From positions 60,001-124,000 of the forward strand of contig NW_019091689.1 in NCBI RefSeq assembly GCF_001949145.1: a stretch of 64,000 nucleotides of DNA, read 5' to 3'. Position numbers and translations under genes: made by a program. Below the pieces are notes generated by a model, which was given only the letters and a program-made list of their open reading frames with translations, was not told the DNA's origin and did no database searches. Of this stretch, positions 11,682-22,787 are shown piece after piece (the first letter of the stretch is position 1; each line of letters starts with the position of its first letter). The DNA is from Acanthaster planci (taxonomy: Eukaryota; Echinodermata; Asteroidea; Valvatida; Acanthasteridae).

Positions 11682-13308
11682 TAAGTAGCCTTTGTTTTAC
11701 CTTCATAGTGCAACCTTGTGCCAAAAATGGGATGCATTATCGCAACATTTAAAATTCAACTCGCATCTGCCATTGCTTCACGAAGAACGGTGGCCAATAA
11801 GTGCTATAATATTGTGCGCAAAATGTGATAACGTTTGATATCTAAAGCCGTTTTATACTAAAGAAAAAAAACCCTCTCAAGAACTGCCTGAAATCGAAAA
11901 ATTTAGCTTTTTGGCCAGTCTCGAAAATATTGCAGACCACCTTCGTACATTACCAAGAATTGGTGTCAAAATTGAACTCTTGTCTGCGACCCCAAGGTCA
12001 GAAAGTTACACACCAATTTAAACACGCGTTTTAATGTATCAGAGTCTATGCTTGAAAGCAGAAGTGTTCTCCAAAGTGTTAGCTCAGGCTGTGTCCATAT
12101 TCAAGTAGTGGCTGCGGCCAGCGATATTAAACACACGTCCCAACGGGAAGTGGCTGCAGCCGCTTGCGCAGTGGCCGTCACGAGTGCGAGCATGATTGTC
12201 GATGGCAGCCAGAAAGTTTGTGAGCAGCCTAATAAGTAAGTAACTTTTTCAACTGGCTGTGTAAAAGAAGTGTGGATGACTCTGTGACAACATGGAAATT
12301 TACCCGATCCGATTGCATGGCTCTGTTAATAAACGAGGGGAAAATGCGAACATTCGAAACGTGGAAGTCGACTATTGTCGTATTATGTGATACGTTTGCC
12401 ATGCTAATGAGTGAGGCTCAACCACAATAACGTGTAGAAATGAGCCTTGATCCCTTGAAAAATATTTCTAAGGCTACTAATTTGGCCAGGAATCTAGATA
12501 TCCTTTCAAAAGAATAAACCAGTACCATTCGAAACAAAGGCCTTTTACAATTCATTGCCCATTACTCGACGTAAGCCGGTTCGATATACCTCCTTTGGTT
12601 CTAAAAGCCTCGTTTGTCAACAGCATTGGATTATCAGATTGGGTAGAAAAGTTGACCAGTCATGACCTCTCCACAATAATGAAGTCACTACGTTAGTACG
12701 CGTACATTAGATATTGTAAGCACTGGGCCTTACTTTCCAGCCAACTTATATGTGCAAGCCATCTTTGTGACTGGGAATCTGGCAAAATCTCAGGGGAATG
12801 ACACGCTAAAATGTTTACGCACTATTTCATGAATAAATTCTGATCCCGTACAAAAATGTATCTGAGAGGGTATTGTTCAAAAATGACAAAAATACCGAAA
12901 TTTAACGTTTTGACAGAAATTCATCATGAATATATCACGCAGATCAAACGTCTTCTGCCTGGATGATGCAAAAGACGATTCCAGATTTTTCGACACCGTC
13001 TTGATAGTATTGACTAAATATAGTAAACATTAATTCAAACGTAAAAGATTCGAAGCATTTGATGATTCTCCGCTCGCGATTCGAATTTATATCCCCCAAA
13101 ACTTCAAACTGTTGGTATTTATGGATTTTACAATCTAAATCCTGTCTCTTGTGGTTATTTTATGCATTATTGAAATGAGCGTTGTTTTCACAGTAAAGAA
13201 AATTGCAGGCAATGGCGTGAGTAGCCTGAAATTGTCTTACAACTCTGGTACTGATCTGCCACCATAATAATAGTATTAAGTTCGTGGTATTTTGCACTAA
13301 AGCAGTTC
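11682..13308. other. Intergenic DNA, nothing recognised
   Basis: No gene, SINE or terminal-repeat element was recognised. The segment lies downstream of the - strand secreted-precursor gene. Confidence 0.5.
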
Positions 13309-13314
13309 TTTATT
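13309..13314 (-). promoter_or_regulatory. Candidate poly(A) signal of the secreted-precursor gene
   Basis: AATAAA on the - strand (in context AAATAAAG), about 190 bases after the TGA at 13502-13504. The distance suits a 3' UTR and supports transcription in this direction. Confidence 0.45.
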
Positions 13315-13501
13315 TAAAACATAGGCAATGCTGGATTTTGTTGGTGGTACATTTTATACCCTTATTAAATCTTCGAATCTCAAAAATATAATTTTGCAAT
13401 CTGCAGTCCACTTGTCAGATTTGTTAGTTGTGGTTTATAATTTGTGACCCAATTACTTAATTTTTCGAAATGTTACATCGCTAACAATGTGTAGCCCACA
13501 A

Positions 13502-13749
13502 TCACATGCTTTTCCAGAGGTCAAAGTTGTCCCGTAAGGAGGCAATCCGCCGGAGAAGATCGAATGACGGGCTGATCATGTGGAGCCGTTGGTCGCTGGC
13601 CCGTCTCTCGCCGACGTCGCGCTGCTGGTGCATGACGTTGTACGGCTTGAAAGTTGGCAAAGAGTAGAATCGCTTGGACAGGAGCACGCTGAGTGGGGAG
13701 CCCCCGCTCCGCCGGCCGTAGCGTGGGGGGTCAGACAGCGGCCTTCTGT
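13502..13749 (-). CDS. Secreted-precursor exon 2 (dibasic-rich peptide region)
   Basis: 82 residues end at TGA. The exon is GC-richer than its surroundings, which supports coding function in this AT-rich DNA. It carries all five dibasic sites (RR, GRR, KR, RR, RR). The last 32 residues, after RR139-140, start ASDQRLHM and end DNFDLWKSM without a C-terminal Gly, so a final peptide would not be amidated. Confidence 0.62.
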
Positions 13750-15094
13750 CTGCAGAGTACACAGGGAAACAGAGACATGTACATGGTAACTAACAACAGT
13801 AGACAGTAGAACTGTATGCAAAAGATTGCCCTTCCTCTTTTGTCAAATCAACAGTGAAATTGTGGATAAAGTCAGTCACACAAAGTTGCAGAAACCTTTG
13901 ATGGAAGGAGAACGGTTGGAATGGTTAATTATTAATTAAATGATTTTCGTGGACAAAAGCAATTATTAATGGAAGTCATCTATATTCTGCTCAAGAGTAT
14001 GTATAAACTTTTGGTACAAGGGGACGTAAAATATTCCTGAAATTACTGCGCAAAGTTGTGTTTCTGATCGGCATATTCACATCCCGTTCCCTCACGTTAT
14101 TGAATGTTCCCTCTTCTGACGTCTTTATGAAATGTATTTCTGTCGTGTTAGAATATTATTTTACCTCCTTTTATAAGATGAAGGGGCAAAATATTTCGAC
14201 AGAGCAGTAATACAATTTCTTCAGAAACAAAAGTGTGCTTGCTCGTTTATCCATGAACCCATCCAGCCAATGCGTGGTATTATATAGCGCTGTCCTAAAA
14301 CTACTGAAGAGGAATAATGCTTTAACGATCAGAGATTCTTCGCAAAAACTCGACGACGATTCCACAAATTGGAACAGAGCCCTCTTTCAGTCCATTGCTC
14401 CTCAAACGGCATGATGAAATAAAATGGACTTCAAAACGTGTTGTAGGGGCCTAGGTAGTGGCGTAACTGAGGGGGGGGCACGTGCCCTCTGCGGATGCTG
14501 GTGCCTCGGGTGTCCCTCCCCCATTTAAAATTTCCCTTAAGTTATTATGCAGCTACAGCTTATTTTCTTGCGGTTCCCCCTTGAAAAAATGTGTGCAACT
14601 CGGGTGCCCCCCTGACATTTAGACCTGGTTACGCCACTGGAGATAGGTTGTGCGATTTGTCAGGAATAAAGGGTCTGCATTGCTGTCATCTTGCAGGCCA
14701 GTGTTTTCGTTCAAAAAGATATGCGCAAAGGAGGTTCCCTCTGGAACAAAAAAAAACTGCTCTGCAAGATGGCTTCCACCCAAATCCTCTACAGTGGGGT
14801 TATAATCGACAGGTTAGACTCACCGGGAGGTGACGCACCGGTACCGGAGTCTGCCATAGCGCTCTGTGCCGTACCCTGGCTGGCCAGCAGCTCGTTACAG
14901 GCTTCTTGCAAATACGACGGTAGGACCCTGCTGGGCTGACAGAGTTCGATCCGCGCCACCCCAACAGTCTGTTGCAACGTGCCCGGTGTGGTCATCAAAA
15001 AGACGAGAGCCAGGAGCCCGACCCCAGTAGTTCGTTGTAAGCCATTGCAGCCAGACACTGGAGAAAAAAACACCGAAGTCTCCAGCCTCGGCAT
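13502..15094 (-). CDS. Putative secreted multi-dibasic peptide precursor (neuropeptide/hormone-like), unrecognised
   Basis: Two exons, 15094-14824 and 13749-13502, join in phase 1 at CCTCCCG|gtgagt and tctgcag|ACAGAAGG to give 172 aa. Residues 22-42 hold a hydrophobic core (GVGLLALVFLM) resembling a signal peptide. The acceptor ttttttctccag at 15058 may mean the true 5' exon lies upstream and the coding part starts at 15057. After the leader come two cysteines, C52 and C66, then dibasic sites at 92-93, 103-104 (preceded by Gly102, an amidation signal), 116-117, 139-140 and 157-158. Expected products include PLSDPPRY-amide (94-101), 105-115, 118-138 and 141-156 or 141-172. The C-terminal part (ISPSFDLLRRIASLR) looks helical and faintly recalls CRH- or PTH-type hormones, too weakly to name. 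Peptide role is inference from layout; a non-neuropeptide secreted protein is the alternative. Confidence 0.6.
14456..14638. mobile_element. MITE with AGTGGCGTAAC termini (intronic)
   Basis: Starts AGTGGCGTAACTGAGG and ends CCTGGTTACGCCACT, imperfect terminal inverted repeats, about 185 bp long with a GC-rich interior (GGGGGGGGCACGTGCCC). It lies inside the intron of the secreted-precursor gene. The element at 30252-30458 shares these termini. No target duplication was clear. Confidence 0.7.
14824..15057 (-). CDS. Secreted-precursor exon 1 (leader and cysteine pair)
   Basis: The exon is bounded by acceptor tttctccag (15058 side) and donor CCTCCCG|gtgagtc. If no intron exists here the frame stays open to an ATG at 15092-15094. 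If the acceptor is used, an upstream exon ending in A would make an ATG exactly at the junction (A|TG), giving a shorter leader MSGCNGLQ before the hydrophobic core. Key residues are the two Cys, 13 residues apart, flanking RVLPSYLQEA. Confidence 0.6.
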
Positions 15095-18000
15095 TCCGGC
15101 AAAGGGTTTTCACCAACTACAAGAAACCGACAAACGATTGCTCGCGTGATACGGTTGAGTCTCACGCTGAACTTAAAAGACGCGGTTGCATTTTTTTCAA
15201 CAATGCAGAATGATAAGATCACTTGTCAAACAAATCTTTCCCAATAAATGTGAATGTGTGTTGAGAATGGACAAGCTAGAGCAAGCATTTAACAAAGGTA
15301 CTTTTCATGTCCTCACTTTATACCAGTTGGAGCTCACAATTTTCTGTGCTGCTTTGTTCATTTCGCTCACAGATCTGACCAATTGCAGAGGAGAATGCCC
15401 ACGTATTCTTTCGTGGCGAGAGGAGGTCAGTGTTCTCACAGAGGAATTCCCGACCACCGTTTTCCACCCCCGCCATCCGATACTGTTAGGTGAATCTGGA
15501 CGTCCAGTGGTAAATGTGGCAACCATTTGGCCGCAGCGTTGCGCACGCAGCAGTATTCAAAATAACCGTCACGTCATAGCAGCAAGACCATGCCCCTCCG
15601 GTTCCATTATAGGCCTAAGGCCTATAAGGGCAAAAAAAGTCCCAGGTTGCTGGTCACTGCAGGCGTCGCCGTAGACCTGCGCGTCGGCAAAATTCAGATT
15701 TTTTTTATATTTGCAAAAAACGATTTCCAAAAACCGCCAAACTTACTCGTTCGACAGGTATTTTGCTACCGCGTAATTTTAAAATGTTTTGATGGGTGGG
15801 ATTGAGTAATATGTACGGTATCCCCCGAATCCGTTATGACAACCATACATGTAACAACTCATGCATCGTTGGTCGTCACTTGCCAAGATCAAGGTAGATT
15901 AGAGTGAGAGGAGATTTTATTTTCTGAGCTGAATTTTTCCCCATAAGGCCTATGTTAAATGCAGTTTGTTTCTTATAAGCTAAAACAGAAAATAATGTGC
16001 ACAGTACATCATCTACTTTATTTTCATTTTGACTCTCTGGAGCTGAACTGTTTTCATTTACATTTTTCTTAGGCTATTTGACGTGCAACTTGTTTTCTCT
16101 AAGCTAAAGCAGAAAAAAATGTGCAAAGAATGTCATATACTGCTACCTCATGAGAATTTCATTTGAAACCGGAAACCGGAGCTGATTATTATTTTCACAT
16201 ATGATTTTTCCTTGGTTGTGCTATTGTATTTTAATAACCTCAATCTTGCCAATAGAAGCCTCTTTTTTGAGTGAGATGAATAAAACCATTGCCTCTCGTC
16301 ATATTTTTATGGTCTTTGTGTTAATTCAAAGTTGTTAATTCACACTTCTCGAAGTAGCAAGGCCATGCGCTGTAAAGTATATGTGCATGTACATCAATTC
16401 TAAGGAAAAAAATGAGGAGGAAAAAAAAAGAAACCACGTCACCGCACCACTTTTGGACCAAGCCCATGACCAGAAACCGAAGTCTTTTTAGGCCTATTAT
16501 CGCAGTTTCTTTTGTTAAAGATTGTGATGTTCAAATGGTAACAAAATGCAGAAATGTTGAACTCTAAGAATCAAATACTTATAGTACTCGGACTATAAAA
16601 AAAAATTGTACTTCAAAATCCAGCTGATGGTTAGCATTAATGTTTCGGAATACAGTTCTTTCGGTTATTTTTGCCCATAACTCGTACATTCAACACCCAG
16701 GTTTGCTTCAGTCAGTTCACGACTAAGAACCGACTTGGGTTGAAATGTCTCTAAATGTTCGCTCGTACCCTGTCCAAGGAAGCCGGTGACCTGCAACCTC
16801 TTATTAGAGCTTTCAATTGTTTACCCAAAGACCGGAGTCGCCACTTCCGGAGTAGCACTACACTTGTGAACGAGAACTGCATACATTGATCAAGGCAGTA
16901 TTTAAACCAATCACCTGTGGCAGCGCCTTTTGTGTGATATTGGCGCACTTGGAGAAGCTGGAGCCATATGCCACCCATACAAATTTAAACTCCCACTTCG
17001 GAAAAGCCATAGGATACAAGAGATCATCAAAGTTTAGCCCCGCCCTTCAAAATATCCCCCCGAAAATGTGGCTGCCCTTGCCTGTGCAGGGCGCTGGAAA
17101 GGTGCCACTCGCAACGCTGAACAAGGCCTTGAGGCAGAATGTTCCCGTCACAAAATTGTGTGAGAGACATGACCAAACCCCAAACGTCCTGTTTTATTGG
17201 GTGCGGCGGCGGGCAAGAGCAAATGTATTCCAGAGAGGCCACGGAACATGCTTTTTGCAAACTCTTCGCAGCAGAATATTTAACATCTCAATTAGTAACT
17301 CCCATGAAAGTAAACCTTTTAATAAAACAATTGAGAATTTCTATGTTGTTTTCCTGGTAAAGGGGCGCTGTTGCAGCTGCGTCGTCATAGATGTATACAG
17401 AGACAATAGCACTGACTTCAGACTTTGGATCCAAAATAGTTGTTCACTGTGTGTGCAGTAGAACGTGCAGCTATTGTCTGCTCACTGAAAATACTTGTGA
17501 AACTTTTGCTGGCTGACCTACTCTTGTGAACTGAAAAGAAAAACCGAATCAACGAAGTAAACACAATTAACGACAACCTAGTATCTAGGTTTGGGCAAAG
17601 TTTAATGCTGAAATACTGAGGTGTCGGCCTCGGATGTTATGATACCTTTGCACATAAGTTAGCACGAAAAAGTACCAAAATGCGCTTAAATGGCTAAATA
17701 AAATAGAATATGGGACATAAGGAATACACGGTCTGCATTAAAGATGAAATTGTCAAGGACCTTAATGTCATGCGCACTACGGTCACCGAATCCAAACTTT
17801 ATAGAACACTAGAAAGCCATAGGCAGTGTCTAAACGGGCTTCCAGAGCTACGGCTGTGTCTATTTGTCTCCGTGCATTTCCAATGAAGCTAAGACCTAGA
17901 CCTAGCTCTAGACAACAGATTCGGATGCAGCCTAAGCATATGCACCTCAAATTCCACGTGATGGCGTAGATTCAAGTCTACAAGCGGAGGCTGTAATGAC

Positions 18001-19117
18001 GAAACCCCCAAACCCACCAGCCCATGAAATTCTACAAGGGATAGGGCAGGTGTGTTTTCAGGCACACATGCATAATGTTACATAATAATGTATGCCTATG
18101 TATGCATTTTTATACAATATTTATACGTATATTGGTCTCTACCTTTGTGCTTTCTCTTTTCTTTCATTTTTGTTGAAATTTGTTTTGTTTTGTTTTGTTT
18201 GGTACATAAAACCTAGGGTATGACCCTTGTCCCATCTTTCCCCTTTGGTCAGAGTGACAATAATAGCCACACCCCTAGGGATCTAATCCATTTTAAGCAC
18301 AGCGAGAGGGACAAAGGCACATAAACCGCAATAATAATGTCGTTTCTTCATTAGGAGAGGACGCCCACCAGCAGACGGTCAGCCATGTAAAAAAAATCAC
18401 ATGGATATTTGAGTAATATTGCTCTGAAATTATGCAGGAGTGCTGTTTAGGAGGCTATTCTGAAGTTGATTTATAATTCCATAAAGTCTGATAAGGAGTC
18501 TTGCGTCACGTCAAACAAACATCCATGCATTTAAATTCTTCAAACAGAAGTAGGAAGCGAAAACTCAACACAGTAACAAGGGGGAAATCCAACTCCCCCA
18601 GTCGCACGATGGTGTGAGATAGAAATGCCTCGCGGTTTGTTGACACCTGTGATTTGTCCCCATGCAGTTTTAGTGTCCAATCGACGGAAAGGAGCCATGT
18701 GGTTGGCTCAGCGCGTTAACCGACAAAATGGCACGCTGATGAAATTCAAGAGGCCTGAGAGTGGGGCCAAGCTGTACTGCTTCGGTGTTAACTTTCGAGA
18801 AAGTGGTCTCTTATTTCAATATTTTCCCATTGTGGACGGACCATTGCAATTTTAGCTTCTAACCTCTTGTTGGTTTAATGACCTCAACACTCACACACAA
18901 CGCCACTTCAGTTCCATTATTACTGTCAACCTTGCGTCCAAAATGGAAAAAAAGCGAAACGCAGACATCAATTCTAGACAAAACAGAAGTTCGCAAGGAC
19001 ATAAAAGACGTAGCGCTCGGGTGAATAAGATTATAGAACAGGAGGTCTTTGGGGCGCCCTGCACTGAATAATTTATTTAGTCAACTGACAAGAAAATAGC
19101 CATGCATGCTGTCGTAT

Positions 19118-19300
19118 TTGGCTAATTAATAGATAGTCATGGCTAATTATGACTAATTATAATAAGTCGTGAAAAGTGTCTTATTTGACTTATTTCTCAA
19201 GGGATTAATAATACATGAAAATTAAGTACCGATGCGTGCAATCCATGAAAATTAATCAATAACGCAGAAAAATTAATTTATCATTCTGACTAATTTAAAT
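19118..19300. promoter_or_regulatory. TAAT-rich AT block
   Basis: TAATTA and ATTAA motifs recur about ten times (ggctaattaatag, gactaattataataag, gggattaataatac), and catgaaaattaa occurs twice. This is either a homeodomain-binding cluster or a decayed AT-rich repeat; the sequence alone cannot decide. Confidence 0.25.
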
Positions 19301-19301
19301 T

Positions 19302-19328
19302 GTCATGTGACTTGATTGGTCACATGAC
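19302..19328. repeat. Short perfect inverted repeat with E-box/M-box cores
   Basis: GTCATGTGAC and GTCACATGAC are perfect reverse complements separated by seven bases. Each arm contains TCATGTG/CACATGA, a bHLH-type site. A regulatory role is inference only. Confidence 0.4.
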
Positions 19329-21593
19329 TTGCCACTTTCAAGGTAATCACACTTGAAATAAAGATTGCAGTTGACTTTTTCACTTTAAATCCTAAATCCC
19401 GATTCACATAGAACAAACCAAAACTGTTAAATAAAAATAATGAAAGTGTGACCTGTACGGTCTACAGTTCTTCAGAGTATATTAATCATTTTCAAATTTC
19501 AAGTAACATTGTTTGATGCTTACCTTTTTGACAATCTTCCGAAGAAACCGAACACCAGTACAGCCATACTGGAATGTTGGCTGAATGCAAAAAAATCTGG
19601 TCAATTCACGTCGCGCGCACTTTTTAGCAGGGAGAGGGCAGGAAACCAAGCAACCAAATTCGTCAAGCCCAAAGTAGCCAAATCTTAGGCAAATTTTGTT
19701 TGGTAATAGTAATGCTGAAAGATTTGTCAACAAATTTTTCCTGACATGATGATGTCTATTTGTCAAATGACGACATTAAAATTAGTCCTTCACTCATTTT
19801 GATCGTCCAGCAACTTTAGGGATTCGTAATAAATCGATTTAATTTGTTAACTCTGCAGAACAAACTCGTCAACTGACTGATTACGTGCATTACTAACCCT
19901 TTTTCCTTGTTTCGACGATTTTATCATCCCGATTGAATAAATACAGTTTTCAGTGTGCGACCTGCCATTTTTCGTTTCTTGTGCAGGGACATAAACAAGA
20001 AAAGTCTTTATTCTATGTGTTTTTTATCGTTTGAAATCCAGTGCCGGCTCGATTTACGAGGCTACAACACTACTAAACGAGAAATGTCATCGACGTCATC
20101 TCAAAGTGTTGGATATTGAAGATAAATATGTTTAAATGTCAGGGGAACATGCCGCTCCGACTAAGTGCTGAAAAATCTGTTTATATGCTTGCAATATTCG
20201 TCTGGAAAAACGTGCTCATCCTCAAAATAATTTATTCATGGAATGAGTCATTGAACCTGGTATAATGAGGACATAACCATTGGGTAACCCAGAGAGTCAT
20301 CCTAAGTTAACTATGTTGGCCGGCCGATTGGTACTGCAAAGTTCTCAGACAGCTGGCTGTAATGGTGCAGCACCGTGTGCATCTCGCAATGTTGGTTGGC
20401 CTGTGAAAATTCCATGCTAAAATATCTCTCTTCAACAGGAAACTTGTACAAGAGTTCTTACATGATGTTACAGTAAGCCTACTATATTCCACTCTTTTTC
20501 ACGCAAAGCTTAAAATCTCATGAAATATGCATGTATAGCGTAATGTTTTCAGACATAAGTAGGCCTATATTGTAAAATTTAAGAATACGTGCACACCCCT
20601 TTTTCAAATATTTTTAATTACTCCTCAGTTTCCGGTCATTTTTTAAATCTCCTCAAGTTCCCAATTCGAACTAAGCCAAGAACATGGGTGAGTGCATCTT
20701 TAAGTCCCCGAAAAAGCTTGAACCAGATTTTCCCTGGGCAAATACAAACCTACTGGCATGCCATTCAGTTCAGGGTATTTACCTTATGAAATTTGTCATC
20801 CTGTCATAGTTTAATTTCAAAATAACTTTTTTCTTTGAAAAATGTTTGTTGTTGTTGGGTAATTCCATCAATATTCTTATACATGTATTGAGACACGTTG
20901 ATAAAGGATTGTGCTCACTCAACTTGACCCTTACAGCCCAACCCGGTTACTGTTTAAAACAGTACCTCTATGCATGATGCATGGATTTTTGCATAAGATC
21001 CAATGGGCACTAGGAAAGATTCATGTACACGTACTAGAAGTCTTTGTCTTTTGGTAGAGTTGATGACCGTTAGTGGTCCTCTTGAAAACAAAGGCGTTTT
21101 TCCATATATAGAGTGTGCATCCAAGTCCGTATGCGTAAGGTTCTGATGAGTGTCTGGAATGGACGTGCATATGGAACGGACCGAAAAAGCATATGGAAAG
21201 GTGCCGACAGGTGACTGTGGGACATGAACCCCTGCTCCAGAGAAATTTCCAAGAATATGAAACTTCTGTGTGCTTACTGTGCTGAATCAAGGGAGGATCT
21301 GGGGGAGTGGCCCCTCCCCCCCCAGCAACCTCCGGATTTTCGTAACTGTCATATTCCTTTTTTGTACCTAGGTTTCTACCTTATAGGTTCACGCGTATAC
21401 AAAAGAGGGCGCTTGATTGTCTTGAGGGTCAAGTTCGCGTGTAATTATGGTGCAGTTTCTGAGCGAGAATTATTTGATATGAAGGAAACGCAAAATACCT
21501 TGGTGGTCGAGGTCACGAGAAGATACTTGCAAACACACTAAATTTCATTGCAAATGATAATAAAACGTTACTTCCTCGCTGTAAAATAGCAAG

Positions 21594-21599
21594 TTTATT
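21594..21599 (-). promoter_or_regulatory. Candidate poly(A) signal of the Pax gene
   Basis: AATAAA on the - strand, about 0.77 kb downstream of the Pax stop at 22368. Confidence 0.35.
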
Positions 21600-22367
21600 C
21601 ATTACAGCATGAGTCGCAGAAACATGTAGTGACAGCTTCAGTTTCGTAACAAAAATATCAAGAAGTAACGGCGTTTGCTTAGTAATTCCTTCATTATCAA
21701 CGACGACACATGAAATGACTCAGGAAGAATCGCACTGCTAGCTGTGCCTGAAAATTTAATTGTGACTCAACCTAAGACTCGCAAGCTGTTACGAAGACCC
21801 TTCTTTGAGTCATGAGGTCTTTACAGGAGTCTTAAATTGTAATTGTATTAATTAAGAACTCTCTGCCTTTTTTTAACCATGGAGCGCCCACCTTCATCTG
21901 AATGCCGAGACTGAGTGGTTCATCAAAGCAGAGTGCTCAGTTTGGTCTTTCCATATAACAAATTAACCCAAAACGTCCAAAAACGTGCCTTAATACTCTT
22001 TTGGAGGGATCTTGGGGGACGTTTCCCTAAAAAGCCGGGAAACGCCCATCAAAGTGTCTTGCACTGTGAATGAATGTAAAATACATGTAGGCCTATTAGA
22101 GAAATTCTGGAACGTTGGGCTGATAAATTTCAACCACGAACTTGAAACTTAATATCCACCTGGTGTTATTTGCAACGAACTGCGCCAGAGCGAACATTCA
22201 GTAACAGATTTGCATACACTGGGCACTGGACCTTAAGGCTCCTCAACAATAGGTGCTTAAAAGGATGACATATTGTACACATCTACAAGTTACGAACTTT
22301 GGCATTGGTTTTGATTTCGAGATAGCTCCCAGGAATAAAGAAAACGCTGGTGCAAAACCACACTTTG

Positions 22368-22787
22368 TCAATCAGTCTGAGGCCCCTCCTCGGCCTTTAT
22401 CTGAACCTGTTTGAATCTCATGGCTGAAAATCCAGGTATGGCTCCCCTTCTGAAATCATGATGACTTGCCACCACCGGTGGAGCGTAGCATTGGATGGGG
22501 TGCCCTGGAAGGGGGAGACGGTGAGGCAAGACGAGAGAGGGCGCAGTGTGTCGAGAGACGGTCTCGGTCTGGTGCCGGTGGCGAAGAGCCTGAGACTCAT
22601 TTGCGCCGGCTTGAATCTGGGCTTGGGCATGCGCAAAGGCAAAGCTTCTGAAGAGGGCGAGGTTCCACAGTTGGCTTCCATCCGTCGGATACGAGAAGGC
22701 CGAGAGCCCATGTACGAATGCCGGCTGCGTGATAGGACGAACTTCTGGTCTGTAGACGATCCTTTCGCTGAGGGCGGTACTGTTCGA
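22368..22787 (-). CDS. Pax C-terminal exon
   Basis: The acceptor ttttgccttgcag is strong. In phase 0 the exon encodes 139 residues ending KAEEGPQTD. It starts [16 protein letters not shown] and continues [34 protein letters not shown]. Ser/Thr/Pro/Tyr/His content fits a Pax transactivation tail. GC content is far above the surrounding DNA. Overlapping + strand frames are shadows. Confidence 0.7.
   Translation of the reverse strand, partial: SNSTALSERIVYRPEVRPITQPAFVHGLSAFSYPTDGSQLWNLALFRSFAFAHAQAQIQAGANESQALRHRHQTETVSRHTAPSLVLPHRLPLPGHPIQCYAPPVVASHHDFRRGAIPGFSAMRFKQVQIKAEEGPQTD

Larger units (their letters stand above)
15095..22367. other. Intergenic DNA between the secreted precursor and Pax
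   Basis: Contains an unsupported 191-codon open frame (16886-17461), a TAAT-rich block and a 10-bp-arm palindrome near 19.1-19.33 kb (listed separately), and a candidate Pax poly(A) signal at 21594. No recognisable gene was found on either strand. Confidence 0.45.

Noticed and set aside
15186-15674. 162-codon + strand frame.
   Set aside because: No family similarity and an opposite-strand frame of comparable length; it appears to be chance.
16886-17461. 191-codon open frame on the + strand.
   Set aside because: No recognisable domain, biased composition, overlapping frames of similar length on the other strand and no splice or poly(A) context.
22597-22787. Reading the Pax terminal exon in the frame starting [12 protein letters not shown].
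   Set aside because: It follows from the earlier phase-1 donor but gives a shorter, Cys-containing tail without Pax-like features; kept only as a possible isoform.
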